Assembly (NCBI GenBank): GCA_020073365.1
Contig: JAIQFL010000009.1
Coordinates: 1-64,000, forward strand
Direction of reading: 5' to 3'
DNA from: Terriglobia bacterium
Lineage (GTDB): Bacteria; Acidobacteriota; Terriglobia; Bryobacterales; Bryobacteraceae
Length of the DNA stretch: 64,000 nt
Shown: positions 28,032 to 36,001 of the stretch, in pieces
Numbering within the stretch: position 1 is the stretch's first letter
Layout: every line of letters begins with the position of its first letter
Position numbers and translations under genes: made by a program
Notes under the pieces: model-generated
Told to the model about the DNA's origin: nothing
What the model saw: the letters and a program-made list of their open reading frames with translations, nothing else
Databases searched by the model: none

Positions 28032-28379
28032 ATGAATGCCGAATTGTTCGAAAACCTCCGTTTGGAGTTGCGGCGTGGCAGCCTGATTGTCGCCGTTCTG
28101 GCGCAACTTCGCGCCGAGCACTATGGCTATGCATTGCGCAAAGCGCTGGCTGACCGCGGCATGGCCATCGACGAGAACACGCTGTATCCGCTGCTGCGCC
28201 GGCTGGAAAGCCAAGGCCTGCTGGTGAGCCAGTGGCGGGAGGAAGAGAAGCGCAACAAACGCTTCTATCGGCTATCGGGTGACGGCGAGTTGATCCTGGC
28301 ACAGTTGCTGGACGAGTGGCATGACATCAATTCCTCGCTGAACCGCATTCTCGACGCAGAAATGCGAGTGGGGAACTGA
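28032..28379 (+). CDS. PadR-family transcriptional regulator
   Basis: LRRGSLIVAVLAQLRAEHYGYALRKALADRGMAIDENTLYPLLRRLESQGLLVSQWREEEKRNKRFYRLSGDGE. Confidence 0.93.
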   Translation: MNAELFENLRLELRRGSLIVAVLAQLRAEHYGYALRKALADRGMAIDENTLYPLLRRLESQGLLVSQWREEEKRNKRFYRLSGDGELILAQLLDEWHDINSSLNRILDAEMRVGN

Positions 28380-28390
28380 AGGGGGCGCAT

Positions 28391-29344
28391 ATGGAACTTC
28401 TCGATCAATACTTGAAATCGGTTAAGCCCTATCTGCCCAGGGCGCAGAAAAACGACATCCTCAAAGAACTGGCGGAGAACATCCTGTCCCAGATGGAAGA
28501 CCAGGCGGCCCAACTCGGCCGGCCGTTGAACCAAGCCGAGCAGGAGACCCTTCTCCAACAGTACGGTCAGCCCATGGTGGTGGCTGGCCGGTACCAGCAA
28601 GACGGCGGCAGGCTGGTCTTCGGCCGGCAACTGATCGGTCCCGAACTGTTCTCGAAATATGTGGCCGTATTGTGCTTGAATCTGGCGATCACCGTGGCGA
28701 TCTTTGTGGGCTACGCCATCGCCGCCGGCAGACTGTTCTCGGTCCCTCAGTTCCTTTTCCCCGCGTCGGTTCAGTTTGGATGTGTGACGCTGGTGTTCAT
28801 CCTGGTGGACCGCTGGGAGCGCAGATCCCACCACTGGAATGCCGTGCCTCCGCATGAGCGGCCGATTCCCCGCTGGCAATCGGTCTCCGGGATCGCGGGC
28901 TGGTCCATCTTCACGCTTTGGTTGCTGGCGGTGCCCCTGTTTCCGCGACTGCTCTTCGGAACGGCCGCCGGCCACCTGACGCTGGCCGAAGGGTGGCCAA
29001 TGTTCTACGTGCCGATTCTGCTGCTCCTGCTGGCAGGCCTGGCACAGCGATTCGTCAACCTGGTTCATCCCGACTGGACCTGGCTCTTACCGGCGACGCG
29101 CCTGGCCGTCAATGGGCTGGGTTTCGCCGTCCTGTTTTTCTTCCGCAACAGTCATCTGGTTGCGGTTGCGGATCCAACCTACCACTTGGCGCATTACGAA
29201 CGCCTGGCGGAGATCTTCAACGCGGCTATTTTGCGGGGGCTGTTGGGTTACCTCCTGATCAACGCGATAATCCATGCCTGCATCTGCGCGTCCTATTCCC
29301 GACGGCGCATGAGCGAGCGTGCGCCTTCACGGAGCGCCGCGTAA
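28391..29344 (+). CDS. HAAS-domain membrane protein
   Basis: MELLDQYLKSVKPYLPRAQKNDILKELAENILSQMEDQAAQLGRPLNQAEQETLLQQYGQPMVVAGRY followed by TM helices. Confidence 0.82.
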   Translation: MELLDQYLKSVKPYLPRAQKNDILKELAENILSQMEDQAAQLGRPLNQAEQETLLQQYGQPMVVAGRYQQDGGRLVFGRQLIGPELFSKYVAVLCLNLAITVAIFVGYAIAAGRLFSVPQFLFPASVQFGCVTLVFILVDRWERRSHHWNAVPPHERPIPRWQSVSGIAGWSIFTLWLLAVPLFPRLLFGTAAGHLTLAEGWPMFYVPILLLLLAGLAQRFVNLVHPDWTWLLPATRLAVNGLGFAVLFFFRNSHLVAVADPTYHLAHYERLAEIFNAAILRGLLGYLLINAIIHACICASYSRRRMSERAPSRSAA

Positions 29345-29355
29345 GGAGCCATGCT

Positions 29356-30900
29356 ATGGAACTTCTCGACCGTTATTTGCAGGCCGTCCGATTCTGGCTG
29401 CCCGAAGCGCAGCGGAACGACATCATCCAGGAGCTCTCGGAGGACATCCGGTCGCAAATCGAGGACCGGGAAGCCACACTCGGCCGGCCACTAGCCGAAG
29501 CCGAACTGGAAGCCCTGCTCAAGCAACGCGGCCGGCCGATGTTGGTGGCAAGCCACTACCTGCCGGAGCAGTATCTGATCGGTCCGTTGTTTTTTCCGCT
29601 CTACCAGATTGCGCTGAAATACGTTCTGCTGCCGATCTTTGCCCTGGTCGCCGGTCCGCTCGCGATGCTCACTCCCGCCGCTCCCCCATCGGGGCTGACC
29701 GCATTCGTGTGGGGCCTGTGGCGAGCCGCCATGTACGGAGTCGGCATCTTCACCGTAGTGCTGGCCGTCCAGGAACGGTACTGGCGCAAACCAAAGCTGC
29801 CGCACCGGTGGACGCCGCGCTACCTGCGGTCCCTCGATCGCTACCTGAAGGCAGTCGGGGAAAGCCTGCCGTGGCTCCCGAAGCAGCAGGACATTGTTGC
29901 GGAGCTGTCGGAAGACATCCGCTCGCAGATTGAGGAAAGGGAGGCCGAACTCGGCCGCGAACTGGAGAAGGCCGAACTGGCGGCCATCCTCAGACAACGC
30001 GGCCACCCGCTCGCGGTGGCGGAGCGTTTCATGCCGCAGCAGTACCTGATTGGGCCGGCGTATTTCCCGATTTACCTTTTCCTGCTGAAGGCGGTGCTGT
30101 TGCGAGTCTTACTGCCGGTTTATGTCGTGATCATTGGGCCGATCCGCGTGCTCACATCGACCCAACACAGTCTGGCGTTGATCCGGACCGGTTGGGACCT
30201 TTGGTCCGCCTCGCTTTACACCGTCGGCATCTTGACTTTGCTGTTCGCAGCCCTGCAGCACTTCCAGGTGAAGTTCGAGTTTCTGGACCGGTGGATGCTC
30301 GGCTCCCTGCCTTCCGTAGTCGAGCACGCGCGACCGATCCCGCGCTCCCAATCGGTTGCCGGGCTGGTTCTTTCCGCGGTCCTGATTGTGTGGTGGATTG
30401 CCATGCGGCCTTTCCCCTACCTGATCTTCGGGCCAAACGCCGCTCAGTTGCGGCTCGGGCCGGCGTGGGAGACGTTTTACGTGCCGGTCCTGCTATTCTT
30501 TGTGGCGGGGCTGGCGCAGCACGTCGTGGCGCTGCTTCGTCCGCACCTCACTTCGATCAAACTGGCGGCGCGCTTAGTGGTGAACATTGCGGGCGCGGCG
30601 ATTGGGTTCCTCTTCCTGAAGGCCTATCCGTACGTGGCTGCGGCGGATGCCCCGAAGAACGTGGCTGGTTATGACAGCCTGGTGCAAACGCTAAACGGAG
30701 CCTTCTCCACGATCCAGACGATTCCGCAACTCGCGCATGTGGAACGCCTGGCTCAGACCTTCAACGTCGTCATTTTCTCGAATGTGGCGGTTTGGGTGCT
30801 CGTGGTGGCGATCGCGGCACTTGGAAATGCCGCCGCTCTTCTGTGGCGTATCTGGCGGCCCCACCTGGGACAGGCGATCGTTTTTTGTCGTCTGCCTTGA
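29356..30900 (+). CDS. Membrane protein with two tandem HAAS-like modules
   Basis: Module 1 LDRYLQAVRFWLPEAQRNDIIQELSEDIRSQIEDREATLGRPLAEAELEALLKQRGRPMLVASHYLPEQYLIGPLFFPLYQI; module 2 LDRYLKAVGESLPWLPKQQDIVAELSEDIRSQIEEREAELGRELEKAELAAILRQRGHPLAVAERFMPQQYLIGPAYFPIYLF. Confidence 0.82.
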   Translation: MELLDRYLQAVRFWLPEAQRNDIIQELSEDIRSQIEDREATLGRPLAEAELEALLKQRGRPMLVASHYLPEQYLIGPLFFPLYQIALKYVLLPIFALVAGPLAMLTPAAPPSGLTAFVWGLWRAAMYGVGIFTVVLAVQERYWRKPKLPHRWTPRYLRSLDRYLKAVGESLPWLPKQQDIVAELSEDIRSQIEEREAELGRELEKAELAAILRQRGHPLAVAERFMPQQYLIGPAYFPIYLFLLKAVLLRVLLPVYVVIIGPIRVLTSTQHSLALIRTGWDLWSASLYTVGILTLLFAALQHFQVKFEFLDRWMLGSLPSVVEHARPIPRSQSVAGLVLSAVLIVWWIAMRPFPYLIFGPNAAQLRLGPAWETFYVPVLLFFVAGLAQHVVALLRPHLTSIKLAARLVVNIAGAAIGFLFLKAYPYVAAADAPKNVAGYDSLVQTLNGAFSTIQTIPQLAHVERLAQTFNVVIFSNVAVWVLVVAIAALGNAAALLWRIWRPHLGQAIVFCRLP

Positions 30901-30969
30901 GGCTTAAAGAAACCGAAAAATGTAGATAAATTCAACACCCAAATCGCGGAGAATGTCCCAAGAACCGCC

Positions 30970-32778
30970 GTGTTCTTACTGTTGGGACGCTGTCTCCCAT
31001 TTCTGATTGCGCTCAGCTTTGCTGTCGATGCGCAGGTACGCCACGCCGTGGAGATCCACGTCACGGTGAACATCGACGCGATTGCGCGGTCCAAAGTCCG
31101 GCCGGCCGTCTCAAAACCAACTCCCCGTCCGCTCCATGTACCGAACCCGCGGTCCGTCAGAAGGGCTGCCTCCCGCGACGCCTTACCTGCCGCAGTCCCG
31201 GATGGCGGACAGGCGGCATACGGCGGGTTTCAAGGGCTGTTGGACGTATACGGGGCCACTCCGCCCGATACGGGAGGCGCCGTCGGCCCGCACGACGTGG
31301 TCACCATGCTCAATTCGCAAGTGTCGATTCAATCCCGCACCGGAGCAGCCCGGCCGGATTACCCTATCGACCTTCCACGGTTCTGGTCCGGCCTGGGCGC
31401 GTTCACCAAGGTGTTCGATCCGCGCATGCTTTACGACCGGGTGAACGATCGCTGGATGGCTTCCGCCGGCGCAAATCCGTTCGCGAAAGACGCCGTTCTT
31501 CTGATCGGTGTCTCGGAGACCGGCGATCCGGGCGGGAATTGGGATCAGTTCGAGATCCAAACCGGAGCGGCAGGCTATTGGGCGGATTACCCGGTGCTGG
31601 GTTTCAGTCAAAACTGGATCGTGCTATCGGCGAACCTGTTCCGTTTGCCGCCGGAGGGCGCCTACTCCCACACGGAACTCTACGTGTTTGACAAGGCCGG
31701 TCTTTACCAGGGCGCGGACGCGACTTATGTCACCTTTACTGACTCCCAGGGTCAGTTCACTCCGGCCATCGACCAGGATCAGCAGTCCGATACGCTTTAT
31801 TTCGCGCAGGCGTTTGCGGACCCCGATGCCGGACGCATTCGCATCAGCGTTCTCCGCGGACCGGCAGGCGCGGAAAGCTTTATCGCCGGCGTTGCGGAGA
31901 TCGCGGCCGGCGGTCCGTGGGCGGAAAGCGGGTCCGTCAATGGCGATCTCGCGCCCCAACGGGGCATCTGGTACAAGGTCGATACCGGAGACAGCCGGCT
32001 GCAGAATTGCGTTCTGCGTGGCGGAACCATCTGGTGCGCCCACACGATCTTTCTGCCGCCCCAATCGCCGACCCGGGCTTCGGTGGAGTGGTTTCAGGTG
32101 GATCCTTCGGCCTCGCGTGTGGTGCAGCGGGGGCGGATCGACGACGCCAGCGGGATCAGCTTCTACGCCTTCCCCTCAATTGCCGTAAACAAAGACAGCG
32201 ACATGCTGGTGGGTTACACGCGCTTCACGCCGAACGATTACCCGAGCGCGGCTTTCTCCTTCCGGAAGGCTGACGATCCTCCCGGCGCGCTGCGGCCCGG
32301 CGTGATTTTCAAGCAGGGGGAGGCCTTTTATGCGGCCCCGGGAGCGGATGAGGGCAGCAATCGCTGGGGGGATACCAGTGGGACAGTAGTCGACCCGGCG
32401 GATGACCTGGCATTCTGGACGATCCAGGAATACGCGGCCACTCCCACCGACCACTATCTGGGCCGGTGGGGAACCTGGTGGGCCAATGTCCCGGTCTCCG
32501 CAGAGGCGCTCCACTGCTCGTATTCCGTCGCGCGTTCCACCGGGCAGTTCGACGCTGCAGGCGGGAAGGGATCCATCACGGTCACGACCGCTCCAGGCTG
32601 CCCCTGGATGGCCGCCAGCAACAACGGTTGGATCGCTATCGCCTCGGGCAGCCCTGGCACGGGGAGCGGGACGGTAGCGTATTCGGTGTCACCCAATTCC
32701 TACATCACGCCGCTCAGCGGGACTGTAAGCATCGCGGGCCAGACGCTGACGGTAATGCAAGCAGGATCGAGCCAGTAG
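30970..32778 (+). CDS. Secreted hypothetical protein with C-terminal BACON-like domain
   Basis: N-terminal signal; C-terminal CSYSVARSTGQFDAAGGKGSITVTTAPGCPWMAASNNGWIAIASGSPGTGSGTVAYSVSPN...LSGTVSIAGQTLTVMQAG. Confidence 0.75.
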   Translation: MFLLLGRCLPFLIALSFAVDAQVRHAVEIHVTVNIDAIARSKVRPAVSKPTPRPLHVPNPRSVRRAASRDALPAAVPDGGQAAYGGFQGLLDVYGATPPDTGGAVGPHDVVTMLNSQVSIQSRTGAARPDYPIDLPRFWSGLGAFTKVFDPRMLYDRVNDRWMASAGANPFAKDAVLLIGVSETGDPGGNWDQFEIQTGAAGYWADYPVLGFSQNWIVLSANLFRLPPEGAYSHTELYVFDKAGLYQGADATYVTFTDSQGQFTPAIDQDQQSDTLYFAQAFADPDAGRIRISVLRGPAGAESFIAGVAEIAAGGPWAESGSVNGDLAPQRGIWYKVDTGDSRLQNCVLRGGTIWCAHTIFLPPQSPTRASVEWFQVDPSASRVVQRGRIDDASGISFYAFPSIAVNKDSDMLVGYTRFTPNDYPSAAFSFRKADDPPGALRPGVIFKQGEAFYAAPGADEGSNRWGDTSGTVVDPADDLAFWTIQEYAATPTDHYLGRWGTWWANVPVSAEALHCSYSVARSTGQFDAAGGKGSITVTTAPGCPWMAASNNGWIAIASGSPGTGSGTVAYSVSPNSYITPLSGTVSIAGQTLTVMQAGSSQ

Positions 32779-33140
32779 CGGGTCCAGGGGCGGCCGGGGG
32801 CCAGCGGGACCCGCGCGGACCAGGGGGTCCGCCACATAGGCGTTAACCTAACGCATCCTCAGCGGCGTTTTCGGTCCCCAGCCCCGGCATTCCAGGTGGG
32901 GGCTGTTATCGCCAGCCATTAAACCGCCGCGTCAACGAACACAATTCTCGGCTCTAGCCGAAGTTGTGTCTAGAATCTAGAGGAAGCACTATAAACGGTG
33001 GCAAGCGCGTTTATGGGGAGTAATCGCCCCGGACCGTTCCCCACCGGCGCCAGCCGACGCGGCTCAACTTCCGGTTGGCGCGTCATCCAGCCGGAAATAA
33101 AGAAGTAAGGACGCTAAACTTGATAAAGGAGGAGCTGGCG

Positions 33141-33695
33141 ATGAAGGGCAAAAGGATGCTGACGATTCCGATTATTACGGGAGTGCTCGCCTTCGTGGGC
33201 ATCTGGGCCATTTCCGCGCAGGACAAGTACACCGTGAAAGTGCCGAATGGGCTCTTGTTCTCTGAGTTCAGAGGATACGAGGCCTGGCAGGTTGTCTCCA
33301 TCAGTCAGGACGGAAACCTTATTGCTGCGATCCTCGCTAATCCTGTGATGATCAAGGCCTACTTGGCCGGCGTTCCCGGCAACGGCAAGCCTTTCCCCGA
33401 CGGCGCCAAGATGGCGAAGATCCATTGGAACCCGAAAAAGCTGGAGACGTTCCCCGCAGCGACGGTGCCAGGTGCCCAGCATGACGTCGACTTCATGGTT
33501 AAGGACAGCAAGAGGTTCGCGGACAGCGGAGGGTGGAGATGGGCCGTGTTCGACTATGACGCTGCATCCGATACGTTCCGGCCCGGCACCTTGGCTGACA
33601 AGCCGCCGCAGGGGAACGACGCCAAGTGCGGGTTCGCGTGCCACACGAGCGTGAAGACAAGAGATTACGTTTTCACGGATTACGGGCACAGGTGA
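33141..33695 (+). CDS. Cytochrome P460-like protein with a CxxxCH motif
   Basis: YTVKVPNGLLFSEFRGYEAWQVVSISQDG...MAKIHWNPKKLETFPAATVPGAQHDVDFMVKDSKRFADSGGWRWAVFDYD...NDAKCGFACHTSVKTRDYVFTDYGHR; RBS aaaggaggag upstream. Confidence 0.85.
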   Translation: MKGKRMLTIPIITGVLAFVGIWAISAQDKYTVKVPNGLLFSEFRGYEAWQVVSISQDGNLIAAILANPVMIKAYLAGVPGNGKPFPDGAKMAKIHWNPKKLETFPAATVPGAQHDVDFMVKDSKRFADSGGWRWAVFDYDAASDTFRPGTLADKPPQGNDAKCGFACHTSVKTRDYVFTDYGHR

Positions 33696-34390
33696 AGCGG
33701 TATGAGCAGCACACAGATGAGCAATGAACACGCAACTCGAATCCCGAGCGCTGGGATGGTCGATATGAAACTCGTGAGGGGCGAGCAAGGCGACTCCGTA
33801 GCTGCATTAGCAATGCAGAGGTAGAGTCTGTATTTGACTCCCGAGTGGTCGGCCGTTCGGAGATTGGGGCCGTGTACGCGAAGTCGAACCTCGGTCGCGG
33901 TGTCCGTTGTGTCAATTCGTACCACCGTTGAGGCAACCCAGATCCCGTGCGCAACCGATCTGCACGCTGACTGAGGCTTGAATCGTACCTGCAACGGCAG
34001 TTGGGGGATTTCGGCTGGGCGGAACGCTCGTTCCGGACGGAAGCCGAGGGGCATTGCGGAAGGATTCCCGAATACCATCGGCGCATCGCGACGGGGGCAT
34101 CGCGGAAAAAGGGGCAGCAACGCTCTCCCGCTTCTAGGATAACAGGTCCTCCAACGGGAAGTCTAACGCACAGAAAACAAGCAAGATAGAGCTGTAGTGA
34201 AGCCAGACCTAAAACTGGCCTGCGGCCCGAAACTCGATTAATATCGCTAAGGGACCAATCTTGAGCGATTCGCACGTTCCTTCCTGGGCTGCAGTCGGCA
34301 ACTCTGCGCCTAGAAGCCCTGCGGCACCATCGGTCTGGCGTTGTCATCAGTTCCGATTGTTGTCGCGCAATCCAATACCAGAGGAGGCTC

Positions 34391-35437
34391 ATGATCCCGC
34401 AAGAAAAGAGCGCGGCCGTGACTCTCGGCCTGAACGAGACTTTCGGTGTCACCGAATTCGAAGACATCCGCGACCTGACCGAGCGGCCCGGCTCGAACCG
34501 TGCCTTTCGCATTATCGTGCGAGGATCTGCTTACCTGCTGCGGATCAACACGCGCCCAGGCGATATGACACGTCACTTCACCTGCATGCAGGCGGCGGCC
34601 GATGCAGGCTTGGCGCCGCGTGTCAGGTATGTCAGCACCGAGGATCGGATCTCCATCACCGATTTTGTGGAGGCTGTACCTTTACCAGCGACGGACGCGC
34701 TGGTTCGGATTCCCGCCGCGCTGCGGACCCTGCACGCGCTGCCGCCGTTTCCCGGAGCACCCTTCAATACCACATGCACGTTCCTGTTGAACAAAGGACC
34801 GGCCCTGGACGGATTCCTCCAGAAGTTCCGGGCGTCGAGCATTCTGCCTGAAAACGAGACCGAGGAACTTCTCGCTCGCTACCAGCAAGTGGCCGCGGTT
34901 TACTCGCGTCTCGATTCGGATCTGGCGCCGGGTCATAACGACCTGTTCAAGCCGGACAATATGCTCTTCGACGGCAACCGTCTGTGGCTGGTGGACTGGG
35001 AGGCTGCTTTCCAGAACGATCGGTATGCCGACCTGGCGGTGGTTGCGAACATGATCGTCACCAATGAATTAGAGGAAAGGATCTATCTTCAGCAGTATTT
35101 CGGCGAACCGCCGGATGAGTACCAGAGAGCCCGATTCTATTTGATAAAACAGCTCGCACACATGTTCTACGCCATGGCTTTCTTGACGCTGGGATCGTCG
35201 GGTAAGCCGATCGATCGGAGTGAGCAAGTGCCCGCATACAGTGACTTTCAGCGGCGCTTCTGGGCGCACGAGGTCAGTCTGGCGGACAACCAAGCGAAAA
35301 CCGTCTACGGCAGGATTCATTGGGAACAACTCTCGCAAAACATGCGGCAGGCACGTTTCGACGAGGCCTTGAGAATCGTCTCGGACCGAAACACAATCCA
35401 GGAAGGTACTCGTATACTTTTGCCGAGTGCTCCATAA
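34391..35437 (+). CDS. Phosphotransferase (choline kinase/APH-like fold)
   Basis: LTERPGSNRAFRIIVRGSAYLLRIN...DLAPGHNDLFKPDNMLFDGNRLWLVDWEAAFQNDRYADLAVVA (HxDxxxxN and DWE motifs). Confidence 0.88.
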   Translation: MIPQEKSAAVTLGLNETFGVTEFEDIRDLTERPGSNRAFRIIVRGSAYLLRINTRPGDMTRHFTCMQAAADAGLAPRVRYVSTEDRISITDFVEAVPLPATDALVRIPAALRTLHALPPFPGAPFNTTCTFLLNKGPALDGFLQKFRASSILPENETEELLARYQQVAAVYSRLDSDLAPGHNDLFKPDNMLFDGNRLWLVDWEAAFQNDRYADLAVVANMIVTNELEERIYLQQYFGEPPDEYQRARFYLIKQLAHMFYAMAFLTLGSSGKPIDRSEQVPAYSDFQRRFWAHEVSLADNQAKTVYGRIHWEQLSQNMRQARFDEALRIVSDRNTIQEGTRILLPSAP

Positions 35438-35794
35438 AAGGAGAGCTCTCGCAAGGTAGCGAATTGTTGATCAACCGCTCCGCCGATTGTTGAAATCGCG
35501 TTCACTCTGTCCCGGATTCCCCAAACGCTTCGTCGAGAAGTAAGGGCCGTGCGCAATCGTGTCCAGTTGGTCGGCCAACAGGAACTTGAGGACTCCGGTA
35601 AACGGGCGCCCGTCCAAGTTCCTGCTTGTGCGTGATCCACGGGCAATCGCCGATCGACTGGGGAAACCCGGTGGGAGAATCCAATCGGTGCCGGTCACCC
35701 GATGTGGAAGCCAGTCGCGGCCGGACCCTCATCGGAATCCGGGGGAAACGGCCTACTTCAAACCCTCGACGAAGGGCAGCGATCGCTTCGGCGG

Positions 35795-35933
35795 GACCAG
35801 CGTGTTCCGCCAGCATTTCGGTCTGGGAACGCACGCGAAGGTGGACTCGGTGGAGATGCCCTGGCCGAGCGGTAAGCGGCGTTCGTTTAAGGACGTCGCG
35901 GCGGACCGGGCCCTTTTTATCGAAGGAAGCTGA
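35795..35933 (+). pseudogene. C-terminal stub of an ASPIC/UnbV-domain protein
   Basis: FRQHFGLGTHAKVDSVEMPWPSGKRRSFKDVAADRALFIEGS* matches the UnbV C-terminus (HFGLGxATxVDxxEVRWPSG...V.ADR...E); no complete gene upstream. Confidence 0.65.
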
Positions 35934-36001
35934 CGAAGTGTTCGCAGTTGTAAAGCACCAGCCGCGCGGTACGGCGCGCCTCCGGCTCCGTCTATTTTGA
36001 A

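Noticed and set aside
31183-32064. Minus-strand ORFs opposite the BACON-domain protein
   Set aside because: Overlap a long plus-strand ORF with signal peptide and recognisable C-terminal domain.
32815-32832. gcggacc...ggtccgc hairpin as terminator after the BACON protein
   Set aside because: Strong stem but no downstream T-run; not enough to call a terminator.
33700-34390. ORFs between the P460 and phosphotransferase genes
   Set aside because: No recognisable protein motif in any frame; left as unexplained intergenic or decayed DNA.
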